A stretch of DNA of 18,144 bases from UBA6264 sp964531505 (GTDB lineage Bacteria > Patescibacteriota > Patescibacteriia > UBA2591 > UBA6264), in NCBI GenBank assembly GCA_964531505.1, contig CAZHDT010000013.1:1-18144 (forward strand), written 5' to 3'. Positions 1-7,160 of this stretch are shown here, piece by piece. The position numbers were made by a program, and so were the translations under genes. Position 1 is the first letter of the stretch; every line of letters starts with the position of its first letter. Under the pieces are notes generated by a model, which saw only the letters and a list, made by a program, of their open reading frames with translations, was not told the origin of the DNA and did no database searches.

Positions 1-1478
1 ATAATTTCATCCTTTCCATCTCCGTCTACGTCTCCCGCCGCCACCTGCACCCCACCTTTAAAATTTTCATTATAAGCAAAGAAATTGCTAATTGGTAAAC
101 CGACTGAATCAAAAACCCTGACATGGGGTCCGCCTCCGGCTCCAGCTCCGGTGATGATATAATAAGATTGATTAGTTGCGCCGATTTGACTTCTGGCATA
201 ACTAATAGTTTGATAAACATTAACCCGGCCCTGCCCTAATTGACCTGAAAAATCCGGATTGAAAGCATCAATATTATCTGCCATCATCATAACAAAATCT
301 TGGACTTGCTTATGACTGAATAAAGGATTTACTGCCCAAACTAAAGAAACCAATCCGGAAACCAAAGGAGCAGAAATGGAGGTTCCTGACCAATAACCTC
401 CGTAATAATCTTTAAATCCTTCATAGTTCGGATTATAAACAAGGGGTCCATAAAATCTTGTTCCTGGTGCAGAAATATCCACACAATTAGAACCATAATC
501 TGAAAAAAGAGCTTTTTTATCAAAATTATCAACCGCAGCCACGCCTAAAATAAAATTTTCTTCATCTTCGTCAAGACAAATTGGATAATTTGGATTATCA
601 TTTAGATTAGCTGGCGCATTTAAAGTCTCGTTACCAGCCGCCGCTACAATGATTATCCCTTTATCCCAAGCCTTTTTTAAAGCTTGAGCCAAAAAATAAC
701 TTTTACTCGTTCCGACAAAACTTAAATTGATTATTTTTACCCCATTATCAACAGCATAATTAACCGCTCTAATAACATCCTCTACGCTACCATTGCCCTC
801 GCTATTTAAAACTCTTAAGGGCATAATTTTGCTTTTCCAAGCTAAACCGGTTATTCCTTCCACATTATCTCCCACCCCAGCCGCAATCCCCGCTACTAAA
901 GTTCCATGATGAATTCCTCCCTCCGTATAAGGTTCATCAAATTTTGGTTTTGGGCTAGGAACATTTCTGACAAAATCCCAACCGTTAATATCATCAATAT
1001 AACCGTTCTGGTCATTATCAATTCCATCTCCGGCGATTTCCCCTGGATTTATCCAAATATTTTCTTTTAAATCAGGATGGCTGATATCAACCCCTGTATC
1101 CAAAATAGCAATGATAATATTTTCATTCCCGCCCTTAACCAAATCCCAACCCTGGGGAGCTTTAATTTTATCCAAATACCATTGTTCATGATAATAAGGG
1201 TCATTAGGAATATAACTCATTCTAAAAAAATAATTTGGTTCAACTAATTCTATTTCCGGCATCTCGTTTTTTAAATTATCCCAATCGTTTATCGAAAAAT
1301 TTGAATTTTCGATTTTATATAAACGCTCTATATTTTTTAATTTGATTAAATAATCTCCTGGTCTAAAATTTTTTTCCATCACCTGCGCTTCTACTTGATA
1401 GCTTAAAAAATAAAAAACATTCGTGCCTAAAAAGGCAAAAATAATAATAAACAACAATAAAAATATTTTCTTAAACAT
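1..1478 (-). CDS. Secreted subtilisin-like serine protease (S8) with FG-GAP-type repeat, 3' end outside window
   Basis: I translated this frame by hand; it is open from ATG 1478 to base 1, giving 492 residues without a stop. Residues 1 to about 32 are a signal peptide (MFKK, a hydrophobic run, then VEAQV). About 33-110 resemble an inhibitor-I9-like propeptide ending in VEPNY. The peptidase S8 domain has Asp127 (in ILDTGVD), His191 (in HHGTLVAG), the oxyanion Asn in AAAGNE and Ser367 (in GTSISAP), all in one frame, so the triad is intact. From about 440 the protein enters an FG-GAP/VCBS-like repeat (TGAGAGGGPHVRVF, then DVDGDG, a calcium-loop motif), which probably continues outside the window. 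Expected role: an exported protease, perhaps cell-surface attached. The start lies 16 bases after the gyrA stop, and GAGG overlapping that stop may be its ribosome site. The substrate is unknown. Confidence 0.9.
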   Translation of the reverse strand, partial: MFKKIFLLLFIIIFAFLGTNVFYFLSYQVEAQVMEKNFRPGDYLIKLKNIERLYKIENSNFSINDWDNLKNEMPEIELVEPNYFFRMSYIPNDPYYHEQWYLDKIKAPQGWDLVKGGNENIIIAILDTGVDISHPDLKENIWINPGEIAGDGIDNDQNGYIDDINGWDFVRNVPSPKPKFDEPYTEGGIHHGTLVAGIAAGVGDNVEGITGLAWKSKIMPLRVLNSEGNGSVEDVIRAVNYAVDNGVKIINLSFVGTSKSYFLAQALKKAWDKGIIIVAAAGNETLNAPANLNDNPNYPICLDEDEENFILGVAAVDNFDKKALFSDYGSNCVDISAPGTRFYGPLVYNPNYEGFKDYYGGYWSGTSISAPLVSGLVSLVWAVNPLFSHKQVQDFVMMMADNIDAFNPDFSGQLGQGRVNVYQTISYARSQIGATNQSYYIITGAGAGGGPHVRVFDSVGLPISNFFAYNENFKGGVQVAAGDVDGDGKDEI

Positions 1479-1494
1479 ATCTTTTATTCTCGCC

Positions 1495-4005
1495 TCAAAT
1501 TATAGTAAAAGTGCTCACTGTGTCTCCTGATTTTTTAAAACGCATTAAATGAACCCCTTGAGTGGATCTTCCCATTATGGGAACACTTTTTAAGGGCATT
1601 CTGATTGTTTGCCCCAAACGAGAAATCAATAATAAATCGCCGGTAACAAAATCTGATAGGTTGTTCTCATTAATAACACATCCGCCAATTATCTCTCCGT
1701 TTTTTTCGTTTATTCTAGCCGCTTTTAATCCCGTTCCTCCTCTTTTTTGAAAACGATAATTTTCAATATTGGTCATTTTACCAAAACCATTTTTCATAAT
1801 TACTAAAAGATTCCTTTTATTTTTCTTTTCTTTAGAAAAATAAATGATTTCCATTCCAACAATATGGTCATTATCTTTCAATCTCATTCCTCTAACCCCC
1901 GAAGCAACTCTTCCCATTGGCCTTAAATCTTTTTCTTCAAACCTGATTGCTTTTCCAAGGGCTGAAAGAAGAACAATCTCATCTTTCCCGGTAGTCGGTC
2001 TAACCCACTCTAAAATATCACCTTGTTTTAATTTAATAATAATCAAACCAGAGCGTCTTACATTTAACAATGAATCGACTGAAACTTTTTTTGCTAACCC
2101 TCTTTTTGTCACCATTACTAAATATTGATAATTTTTTAAATCCGCCACCGACAAAAGGGTTGATACTTTTTCTTCTTGATTAATTTCTAAAAAATTTACC
2201 AGCGCCTGACCCTTAGCCGTTCTTTTGGTTTCTGGAATATCATAAGCCTTTAATTTAAAAACTTTCCCGCCAGTAGTAAATAATAATAAATCAGTATGGG
2301 TTGTGGTGGTGATTAACTGTTCCACTTGATCTTCTTCTTTGATTTCCAGTCCGGCAACTCCTTTTCCACCACGAGATTGGATTTTAAAATCTTTAGGAGA
2401 TAGTCTCTTAATATAACCATCCTGAGTAATAATAATAATTGTTTGTTCGTTTGGAACTAAATCTTCTTCTTTAAATTTTTCCACTCCTTGTGAAACTATT
2501 TGAGTCCTTCTATCATCCCCATATTTATCATTTAAATCATTCAATTCTTTTTTAATGATTTTTAGAATAATTTTTGGGTCTGCTAAAATTTCTTTCAACT
2601 CCTTAGCTATTTTATTTTTATCCTCGAGTTCGTTTTTAATTTTTTGTCTTTCCAAATTAGCTAATTGATGAAGTTTCATCTCTAAAATAGCTTGAGCCTG
2701 TATTTCTGTTAATTGATATTTTTTAATCAAATTAGTTTTGGCTTCATCTTTATCTTCTGATTTCCTGATTAAATTTATAATTTCATCCAAGTGATCGAGG
2801 GCGGTTTGTAATCCTTTTAAAATATGAATTCTTTGGTTTGTTTTATTTAGGTTATATTCCGTTCTCCGATAAACAACAATTTTGCGATGATCAATATATT
2901 CTATCAAAATACTTTTTAAATTTAACACTTTGGGCTGAATTCCATCTGATAGAGCAACCATATTAACATGAAAAAACTGTTGTAAATCAGTAAGTTTAAA
3001 AAGCCTATTCAAAATCTTTTTTGGAAAAGATCCTTTTTTTAACTCAATGACAATTCTTACCCCATCCTTATCTGATTCATCACGAATATCTCTAATGCCT
3101 TCTATTTTTTTATTTTTTACTAAATCTGCTATTTTTAAAAGTAAATTGACTTTATTGATTTGATAGGGAAGTTCATTAATAATAATTTTAAAAAGACCCA
3201 TTTGCTGTTCAACAATTTCTGTTTTTGCTCTCATTAAAATTGGTCCCCTGCCAGTGGTATAGACCTGTTTTATATCTTCCGCATTAAAAATAAATCCTCC
3301 TGTGGGAAAATCCGGCCCTTTGATAAATTTACAAATTTCTTCTACTTCCGCGCTCGGGTTGTCAATAAGATAATTTATTGCTTCACAGACTTCTCTTAAA
3401 TTATGGGGAGGGATATTAGTAGCCATACCAACTGCAATCCCCATTGAGCCATTAATAATCAAATCGGGTAATTTAGCTGGCAAAACTTGGGGTTCTTTTA
3501 AAACCCCATCGTAATTCGGAATAAAATTTACCGTCTCTTGGTCAAGATCGGCTAAAAGTTCTTCCGCGATTGGGGTTAAACGCGCTTCAGTATAACGCAT
3601 AGCAGCAGCGCCATCTTCCAATGACCCCCAATTTCCCTGTCCGTCAATCAAAGGGTATCTTAAAGAAAAACTTTGCGCCATTCTAACCATAGTTTCATAT
3701 ACGGCCGTATCTCCATGGGGGTGGAACTTACCCAAAACTTCCCCGACCACAGTCGCTGACTTTCGATATTTAACTCCTGGTTTTAATCCCATTTCAGACA
3801 TCGCGTATAAAATACGACGATGAACTGGTTTAAGTCCATCTCGCACATCTGGCAATGCCCTAGAAATAATTACACTCATCGCATAATCCAAATAAGAACG
3901 GCTGACCTCTTCTTCCAGGTCTGTATTTTCCACATTGCGATTAGCAAGAGTCTTGTCCTCGCTTTTTTCTTGTTTTTCGTTATTTTCTTGAAAATTATTT
4001 TTCAT
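1495..4005 (-). CDS. gyrA: DNA gyrase subunit A
   Basis: Type IIA topoisomerase A subunit, which with GyrB introduces negative supercoils. Numbered from ATG 4005: the winged-helix breakage domain contains the HPHGDTAVYETMVRMAQ segment (quinolone-site equivalents Thr100 and Glu104) and the active-site Tyr138 in AAAMRYTEARL. A coiled-coil arm follows, then the C-terminal beta-pinwheel repeats. A GyrA box at residues 543-549 reads QSRGGKG; its presence favours GyrA over ParC. Length 836 is normal. An in-frame TTG at 4011 would add two residues; I prefer ATG. The start overlaps the preceding small membrane gene by 11 bases, so translation is probably coupled. It ends in TGA, which supports the standard code. 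No gyrB is present in the window. Confidence 0.95.
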   Translation of the reverse strand: MKNNFQENNEKQEKSEDKTLANRNVENTDLEEEVSRSYLDYAMSVIISRALPDVRDGLKPVHRRILYAMSEMGLKPGVKYRKSATVVGEVLGKFHPHGDTAVYETMVRMAQSFSLRYPLIDGQGNWGSLEDGAAAMRYTEARLTPIAEELLADLDQETVNFIPNYDGVLKEPQVLPAKLPDLIINGSMGIAVGMATNIPPHNLREVCEAINYLIDNPSAEVEEICKFIKGPDFPTGGFIFNAEDIKQVYTTGRGPILMRAKTEIVEQQMGLFKIIINELPYQINKVNLLLKIADLVKNKKIEGIRDIRDESDKDGVRIVIELKKGSFPKKILNRLFKLTDLQQFFHVNMVALSDGIQPKVLNLKSILIEYIDHRKIVVYRRTEYNLNKTNQRIHILKGLQTALDHLDEIINLIRKSEDKDEAKTNLIKKYQLTEIQAQAILEMKLHQLANLERQKIKNELEDKNKIAKELKEILADPKIILKIIKKELNDLNDKYGDDRRTQIVSQGVEKFKEEDLVPNEQTIIIITQDGYIKRLSPKDFKIQSRGGKGVAGLEIKEEDQVEQLITTTTHTDLLLFTTGGKVFKLKAYDIPETKRTAKGQALVNFLEINQEEKVSTLLSVADLKNYQYLVMVTKRGLAKKVSVDSLLNVRRSGLIIIKLKQGDILEWVRPTTGKDEIVLLSALGKAIRFEEKDLRPMGRVASGVRGMRLKDNDHIVGMEIIYFSKEKKNKRNLLVIMKNGFGKMTNIENYRFQKRGGTGLKAARINEKNGEIIGGCVINENNLSDFVTGDLLLISRLGQTIRMPLKSVPIMGRSTQGVHLMRFKKSGDTVSTFTII

Positions 4006-4249
4006 AAACAATGTTTATGGTATTTAATGTTATTTCTAAATCTTGGTTAATTACTTCTTGCTCATCTTTAAAACTGTTTTTAAACTCTTGAAATAAGTCT
4101 TTAATCTCTTTAAAAACTTTTTTTATTACTGAACCAAAACTTTGTTCCAATTCTTGATCACTTAAAAAGTTTTTTAAATCAAAAGACCAAACAATAAAGA
4201 TAAAAAATAAAATTAAAAAAATGGCTAGGATTAAAAAATCTTTTTTCAT
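3995..4249 (-). CDS. Small single-pass membrane protein, unknown function
   Basis: 84 residues that I do not recognise. Residues about 5-24 form one strongly hydrophobic transmembrane helix after MKKD. The rest is charged and helical (DQELEQSFGSVIKKVF and onward) and probably coils in the cytoplasm or periplasm. The frame begins 9 bases after the MBL-fold gene stop and its end overlaps gyrA by 11 bases. That tight packing is the main evidence that it is real. No export-cleavage site is evident. Function is unknown, and the gyrA context probably reflects operon packing rather than a gyrase role. Confidence 0.7.
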   Translation of the reverse strand: MKKDFLILAIFLILFFIFIVWSFDLKNFLSDQELEQSFGSVIKKVFKEIKDLFQEFKNSFKDEQEVINQDLEITLNTINIVYEK

Positions 4250-4258
4250 TGTTTTAAT

Positions 4259-4879
4259 TTAAAAATTTGGTTCCAAAACAACGACCCTTACTCCTTCCGC
4301 CAAAAGATTGGCCCTTTTAAGAGAAAAAATCTTTTCTTTTTCCACTTCCTTAACCCCCATTTCTTTTAAAAACTTTTCCACCGGATCTATTGTGATTTTT
4401 ATCCCCGGGATTTCATAACAACTCGGAATTACTACTCGCGGTTCAATGGAATTGATAATTTCTCTGGCTTGAGAAGCGTTAATTGTTTCATTTCCCCCTA
4501 CTGGAATTAACAGAATATCAATCCCGTCTAATCCTTCTAATTCATCGCCATTTAAAACTCGATTAATTTCATCTAAAATCCCGATTTTTATTCCCTCTAC
4601 TTCTATTTGATAAATAATTGATTTCCTTCCATGATGAATAAATTCCACGCCATAAACAAAGATTCCCTTAACCTCATACTCTCCCGGTTCGGCAATAATA
4701 AAAGTTTCTTCATTTTTTTCAAAAAGGGTAATTTCTTCTGGGTTAGTTAAAAGTAAAATATTTGCTTTGGAATTTTGTTTTTTAAATCCGGCTTTTACCG
4801 GACTATTGGGATTAATAACAATTAATTCCTGCTTACTTTGGATTTTAAAACAAGATTGCCCGTGCCAAGTAATTTTCAT
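4259..4879 (-). CDS. Metallo-beta-lactamase-fold protein (UlaG/COG2220-like) lacking metal ligands
   Basis: 206 residues. The fold markers of the UlaG-like hydrolase group are visible: the opening MKITWHGQSCFKI, EPGEYEVKGI (residues 64-73), LLIPVGGNETINASQARE (123-140) and the PRVVIPSCYE strand (147-156). The residues that bind the two metals in active members are missing. The HxHxDH motif position reads TNPEEIT (45-51), the Gly-Asp region reads LDEIN (102-106), and the usual His in the IPMHY strand is Cys154. It therefore looks like a structural or binding protein (pseudoenzyme). It lies 23 bases after the DAGK-like gene and 9 bases before the small membrane gene, probably cotranscribed with gyrA. 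Family assignment is good; function is unknown. Confidence 0.8.
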   Translation of the reverse strand: MKITWHGQSCFKIQSKQELIVINPNSPVKAGFKKQNSKANILLLTNPEEITLFEKNEETFIIAEPGEYEVKGIFVYGVEFIHHGRKSIIYQIEVEGIKIGILDEINRVLNGDELEGLDGIDILLIPVGGNETINASQAREIINSIEPRVVIPSCYEIPGIKITIDPVEKFLKEMGVKEVEKEKIFSLKRANLLAEGVRVVVLEPNF

Positions 4880-4902
4880 AAATTATCATTTAATATTTTT
4901 TT

Positions 4903-5688
4903 TTAAATTAAACGGTCTTTTCCGACAATTATTTTCACTTTTTCTTTTTCAATTTCAATTAAAGCGGGGGTCTTAATAATTTTATCTTTATCCACTTTAA
5001 TTAAAATTTCTTGGTCCGACTTCTTCGCCTGAACTTTTATTTTTTTAACAAAAAATAAGCTATCTTTTTGTTCCCTCCTTTTAATCGGCCAAAAATTATT
5101 TTCTGGACGACCTATTAAAACTTCCAAATATTCGTCTTTTGGATTGCTAACTGATTGGAAAAGATTTTCTGAATTGTTGATTTTCTTCTGAAATTGTAAT
5201 AAATCTAAATTCGCTACTTTGACGGTTTTTATTTTATGGGGAATAATCTGATATTTATTATCCACGGTTAATAAAGATTTATGGCCGTCAAACTCCACGG
5301 AAGAAAAAAACCTTTGCCCATTGATTTTTCCCAAACTGAATTCTTCTATTCTTCTAGCAGAAATAACATCGCAAGAATATTCATTTACTGGAATCCCAAG
5401 TAAATCAGCCACTAATGAATCTTGCTCGGTTGGAATGAAACCCAGGGTTGCGTCTTTGCCAGCCAAGGGCAAGGCGGTTTGACAAAAGGTTTTATCACTC
5501 CCAATTACAATAATAGTTGGAGCTTCTTTTTGTAAAATCCTTTCGACAATTTCATCAACGCTTCTTAAAACCGATAATTGGTGTTTTTGCCCAGCAATGT
5601 CTAAACTGGCTAATCTGGTTTCTATTCTAGAAATAAACCTAATATATTTTTTTTCATTCAGAAAAGAATCGTAAATATAGAAATACAT
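4903..5688 (-). CDS. Diacylglycerol-kinase-like protein with degenerate nucleotide motif
   Basis: 261 residues. The N-terminal half resembles the catalytic domain of DAGK/LCB5 lipid kinases. IIVIGSDKTF (59-68) sits where active enzymes have the GGDGT glycine-rich motif, and LGFIPTEQDSLVADLLGIP (82-100) matches the LGxxPxGTxNxxAxxLGIP pattern. Both motifs are altered: GGDGT becomes GSDKT and GTGN becomes TEQD, so ATP binding and lipid phosphorylation are doubtful. The C-terminal half is beta-rich, like the second domain of the family. It is probably the first gene of the minus operon that continues through gyrA; upstream is 203 bases of non-coding DNA. Assignment is by motif layout only, with moderate certainty. 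Confidence 0.65.
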   Translation of the reverse strand: MYFYIYDSFLNEKKYIRFISRIETRLASLDIAGQKHQLSVLRSVDEIVERILQKEAPTIIVIGSDKTFCQTALPLAGKDATLGFIPTEQDSLVADLLGIPVNEYSCDVISARRIEEFSLGKINGQRFFSSVEFDGHKSLLTVDNKYQIIPHKIKTVKVANLDLLQFQKKINNSENLFQSVSNPKDEYLEVLIGRPENNFWPIKRREQKDSLFFVKKIKVQAKKSDQEILIKVDKDKIIKTPALIEIEKEKVKIIVGKDRLI

Positions 5689-5891
5689 AGTAATGATTTT
5701 TAAAGCCCGTAATTCTTAATAATATGTAGCTAAAAAAATAAGTTTTATTCTATTTATTTAATTTTAATGGTTAGATAAATAAAATCTAACAAAAATGGAT
5801 TATTAAAATTAATACCAAAATATGGATAAATCATTAGCAATACAAAGCAATTCCTTGAATCCGCGCATTTTATAATTTTTTCCAACCAAAA
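5689..5891. other. Intergenic leader of the gyrA operon
   Basis: 203 AT-rich bases between the bactofilin stop and the DAGK-like start. It must carry the promoter of the minus-strand operon. A TATTAT -10-like hexamer can be found on the minus strand in this leader, but I could not pair it with a convincing -35. A 7-bp hairpin at 5770-5790 (GTTAGAT / ATCTAAC) lacks a T-tract on either strand, so I do not call it a terminator. No reading frame of note. Confidence 0.4.
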
Positions 5892-6314
5892 TTATAAATT
5901 TTCTTCGTCGATGTCTTCTACTTGGGGTTGAAGTTTTGATTTTTTCTTATTTTCAATAGAAGCCCCCTCGCCACCAACTCGACAACGACCATTAAGAATT
6001 GCTCCTTCATTAATTGCCAAAACTCGACAATTAATATCACCAAAAACCCTAGCCGTAGAAGAAAGCTCTATTTTTTCTTCCACATCAAGGTTGCCTTTTA
6101 TTTCTCCAGCGATTAAAGCGTTTTTCGCCCTAACGTCAGCTTCTACTTTTCCGCGATCTTTAACAGAAAGATTATTTTCCGTTTCTAAAGAACCGGTTAG
6201 TTCGCCCTTGATAATAACATCGCCGAAAGCATTAAAAGTTCCCTCAACCTTTACTCCTTCACCAATAATTGTTTCTGCTTCTTCAGACCTTATTTTTGAA
6301 TCTTTTCCCAACAT
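5892..6314 (-). CDS. Bactofilin-family cytoskeletal protein
   Basis: 140 residues. Residues about 12-115 are a bactofilin (DUF583) beta-helix domain. Signs include TIIGEGVKVEGTFNAFGDVI near the start and the regular GELTGSLET, GEIKGNLDV, ARVFGDINC turns repeating about every 17-18 residues. The tail (KKKSKLQPQVEDIDEENL) is charged and disordered. Bactofilins polymerise without nucleotide into filaments that scaffold cell-shape or envelope enzymes. The length is typical for the family. It stands alone on the minus strand with its own promoter at 6369-6397; neither a M23 peptidase nor another common partner is adjacent. Confidence 0.9.
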   Translation of the reverse strand: MLGKDSKIRSEEAETIIGEGVKVEGTFNAFGDVIIKGELTGSLETENNLSVKDRGKVEADVRAKNALIAGEIKGNLDVEEKIELSSTARVFGDINCRVLAINEGAILNGRCRVGGEGASIENKKKSKLQPQVEDIDEENL

Positions 6315-6368
6315 AATGATAATAAAAAAACCAATTAAATAATTTTTGTTTCATCCTTTAATTAATAT

Positions 6369-6397
6369 AGTATAACTATAAAAATTAATTTTGGCAA
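6369..6397 (-). promoter_or_regulatory. Promoter of the bactofilin gene
   Basis: On the minus strand TTGCCA (6397-6392) is followed by a 17-base spacer and TATACT (6374-6369). Each hexamer is one mismatch or two from the sigma-70 consensus and the spacing is ideal. The inferred start lies around 6362, giving a leader of about 48 bases before ATG 6314. Confidence 0.65.
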
Positions 6398-6485
6398 GAA
6401 TTGATAAACTTGATTTTTTTTAATTCTTTTTCTTATTTTTTCAAAGCGGTTTATTTTTTTAATAAAATTTAATTTTCTTATACGA

Positions 6486-6513
6486 TTGACAAAATCTTTT
6501 CAAGAACTAAAAT
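6486..6513 (+). promoter_or_regulatory. Promoter for the small membrane ORF and probably tRNA-Arg/tRNA-Ala
   Basis: Perfect -35 TTGACA (6486-6491), 16-base spacer, then TAAAAT (6508-6513), one mismatch from TATAAT. The same hexamers and spacing occur before rpsF. The inferred start is near 6520, about 53 bases before ATG 6573. No terminator is visible between that ORF and the tRNAs, so they may share this transcript. Confidence 0.6.
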
Positions 6514-6572
6514 AAATAAAAAGAATAAAATTTTAATTTGTTTCTTTTTTTATCTTAATTAAAAATATATTT

Positions 6573-6725
6573 ATGGATCAAGATAAAAAATTCGACTCCC
6601 TATCAAAAGAACTAAAGAAAACCGCTTTAATTTTCTTGTTCGTTTTTCTTTTCCTAATAATAATTTATATTGTAAATCTTAAAACTGATATTTTTTTAAA
6701 ATTGGCGGAGAAATTTCTTTCTTAA
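6573..6725 (+). CDS. Small single-pass membrane peptide, unknown
   Basis: A 50-residue frame found by reading the gap. It starts ATG at 6573 with MDQDKKFDSLSKELKKTA, has one strongly hydrophobic helix at about 19-35 (LIFLFVFLFLIIIYIV) and ends in a short amphipathic tail LKLAEKFLS before TAA. The charged-helix-charged layout is protein-like, and a good promoter lies just upstream, which supports it. There is no clear Shine-Dalgarno site. I know no family for it, and an AT-rich chance frame cannot be excluded. Confidence 0.5.
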   Translation: MDQDKKFDSLSKELKKTALIFLFVFLFLIIIYIVNLKTDIFLKLAEKFLS

Positions 6726-6797
6726 AAATAAATTGACCTAAGTATTTTTTAATTTCCTTTTATTTAAAAGGGCAGATTCCGCATTAATTTAGTAAAC

Positions 6798-6869
6798 CCC
6801 CTCGTAGTTCAATGGATAGAACAAGGGACTCCTAAGCCCTAGATACAGGTCCGATTCCTGTCGAGGGGA
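6798..6869 (+). tRNA. tRNA-Arg (anticodon CCT)
   Basis: 72 bases folding as a full cloverleaf. Acceptor CCCCTCG/CGAGGGG with discriminator A; D arm GTTC/GAAC with loop AATGGATA; anticodon arm AGGGA/GCCCT around CTCCTAA, with an A31-G39 mismatch at the loop-closing pair; T arm ACAGG/CCTGT. Anticodon CCT reads AGG (Arg). CCA is not encoded. The T loop reads TCCGATT, so position 55 is C rather than the nearly universal T. Confidence 0.93.
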
Positions 6870-6937
6870 CTTTTAAAGCTTATTGATTGGTTAATTTCTG
6901 AGAGTCTTCATCTATCTATTATAATATAATATTTTTG

Positions 6938-7011
6938 GGGCTCGTAGTTTAGTGGTAGAACAGCGCATTCGCATTGCGCAAACGGGAGTTCGATTCCCCC
7001 CGAGTCCACCA
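6938..7011 (+). tRNA. tRNA-Ala (anticodon CGC), CCA encoded
   Basis: Acceptor GGGCTCG/CGAGTCC includes the G3-U70 pair that defines alanine identity. D arm GTTT/GAAC; anticodon arm GCGCA/TGCGC around TTCGCAT, giving CGC, which reads GCG (Ala). T loop is a standard TTCGATT on GGGAG/CCCCC with one A-C mismatch. The 3' CCA is encoded (7009-7011), unlike the other three tRNAs here. A TATAAT at 6920-6925 lies just upstream without a clear -35. Confidence 0.93.
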
Positions 7012-7072
7012 TATTGAATTAGTCGCCTCGCTTAAAATTTGTTTTGATTATCCATAAAATATAAATTTTAAA

Positions 7073-7096
7073 AAAATAGCTGAATTCAGCTATTTT
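7073..7096. terminator. Bidirectional terminator between tRNA-Ala and the symporter
   Basis: A perfect 24-base palindrome, with arms AAAATAGCTGAA and TTCAGCTATTTT. On the minus strand it runs into seven T (rc of the A run at 7070-7076), and on the plus strand into TTTTAATTTTTA. It can therefore end both the plus tRNA transcript and the minus symporter transcript, which stops 39 bases before it. Confidence 0.75.
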
Positions 7097-7120
7097 AATT
7101 TTTAATGCGTTTTTCTTTTT

Positions 7121-7160
7121 GCAAATTAAGCCAATCAAGAAATTGATTGGCTTAATTTGC
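7121..7160. repeat. 18-bp perfect hairpin with GAAA loop over the symporter stop codon
   Basis: Arms GCAAATTAAGCCAATCAA (7121-7138) and its exact complement (7143-7160) enclose the four bases GAAA on the plus strand (TTTC on the minus-strand mRNA). The last eight codons and the TGA of the symporter lie inside it. Downstream on the minus strand is A-rich, not T-rich, so it is not a canonical intrinsic terminator. Confidence 0.8.

Noticed and set aside
341..532. Minus-strand open frame inside the protease gene
   Set aside because: Out of frame with the catalytic residues; the true protease frame runs through and is simply open at the window edge.
5770..5790. Terminator after the bactofilin gene
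   Set aside because: 7-bp stem but no T-tract on either side.
7121..7160. Intrinsic terminator for the symporter
   Set aside because: No T-tract follows on the minus strand, and it overlaps coding sequence; the palindrome at 7073-7096 with seven T is the better terminator.
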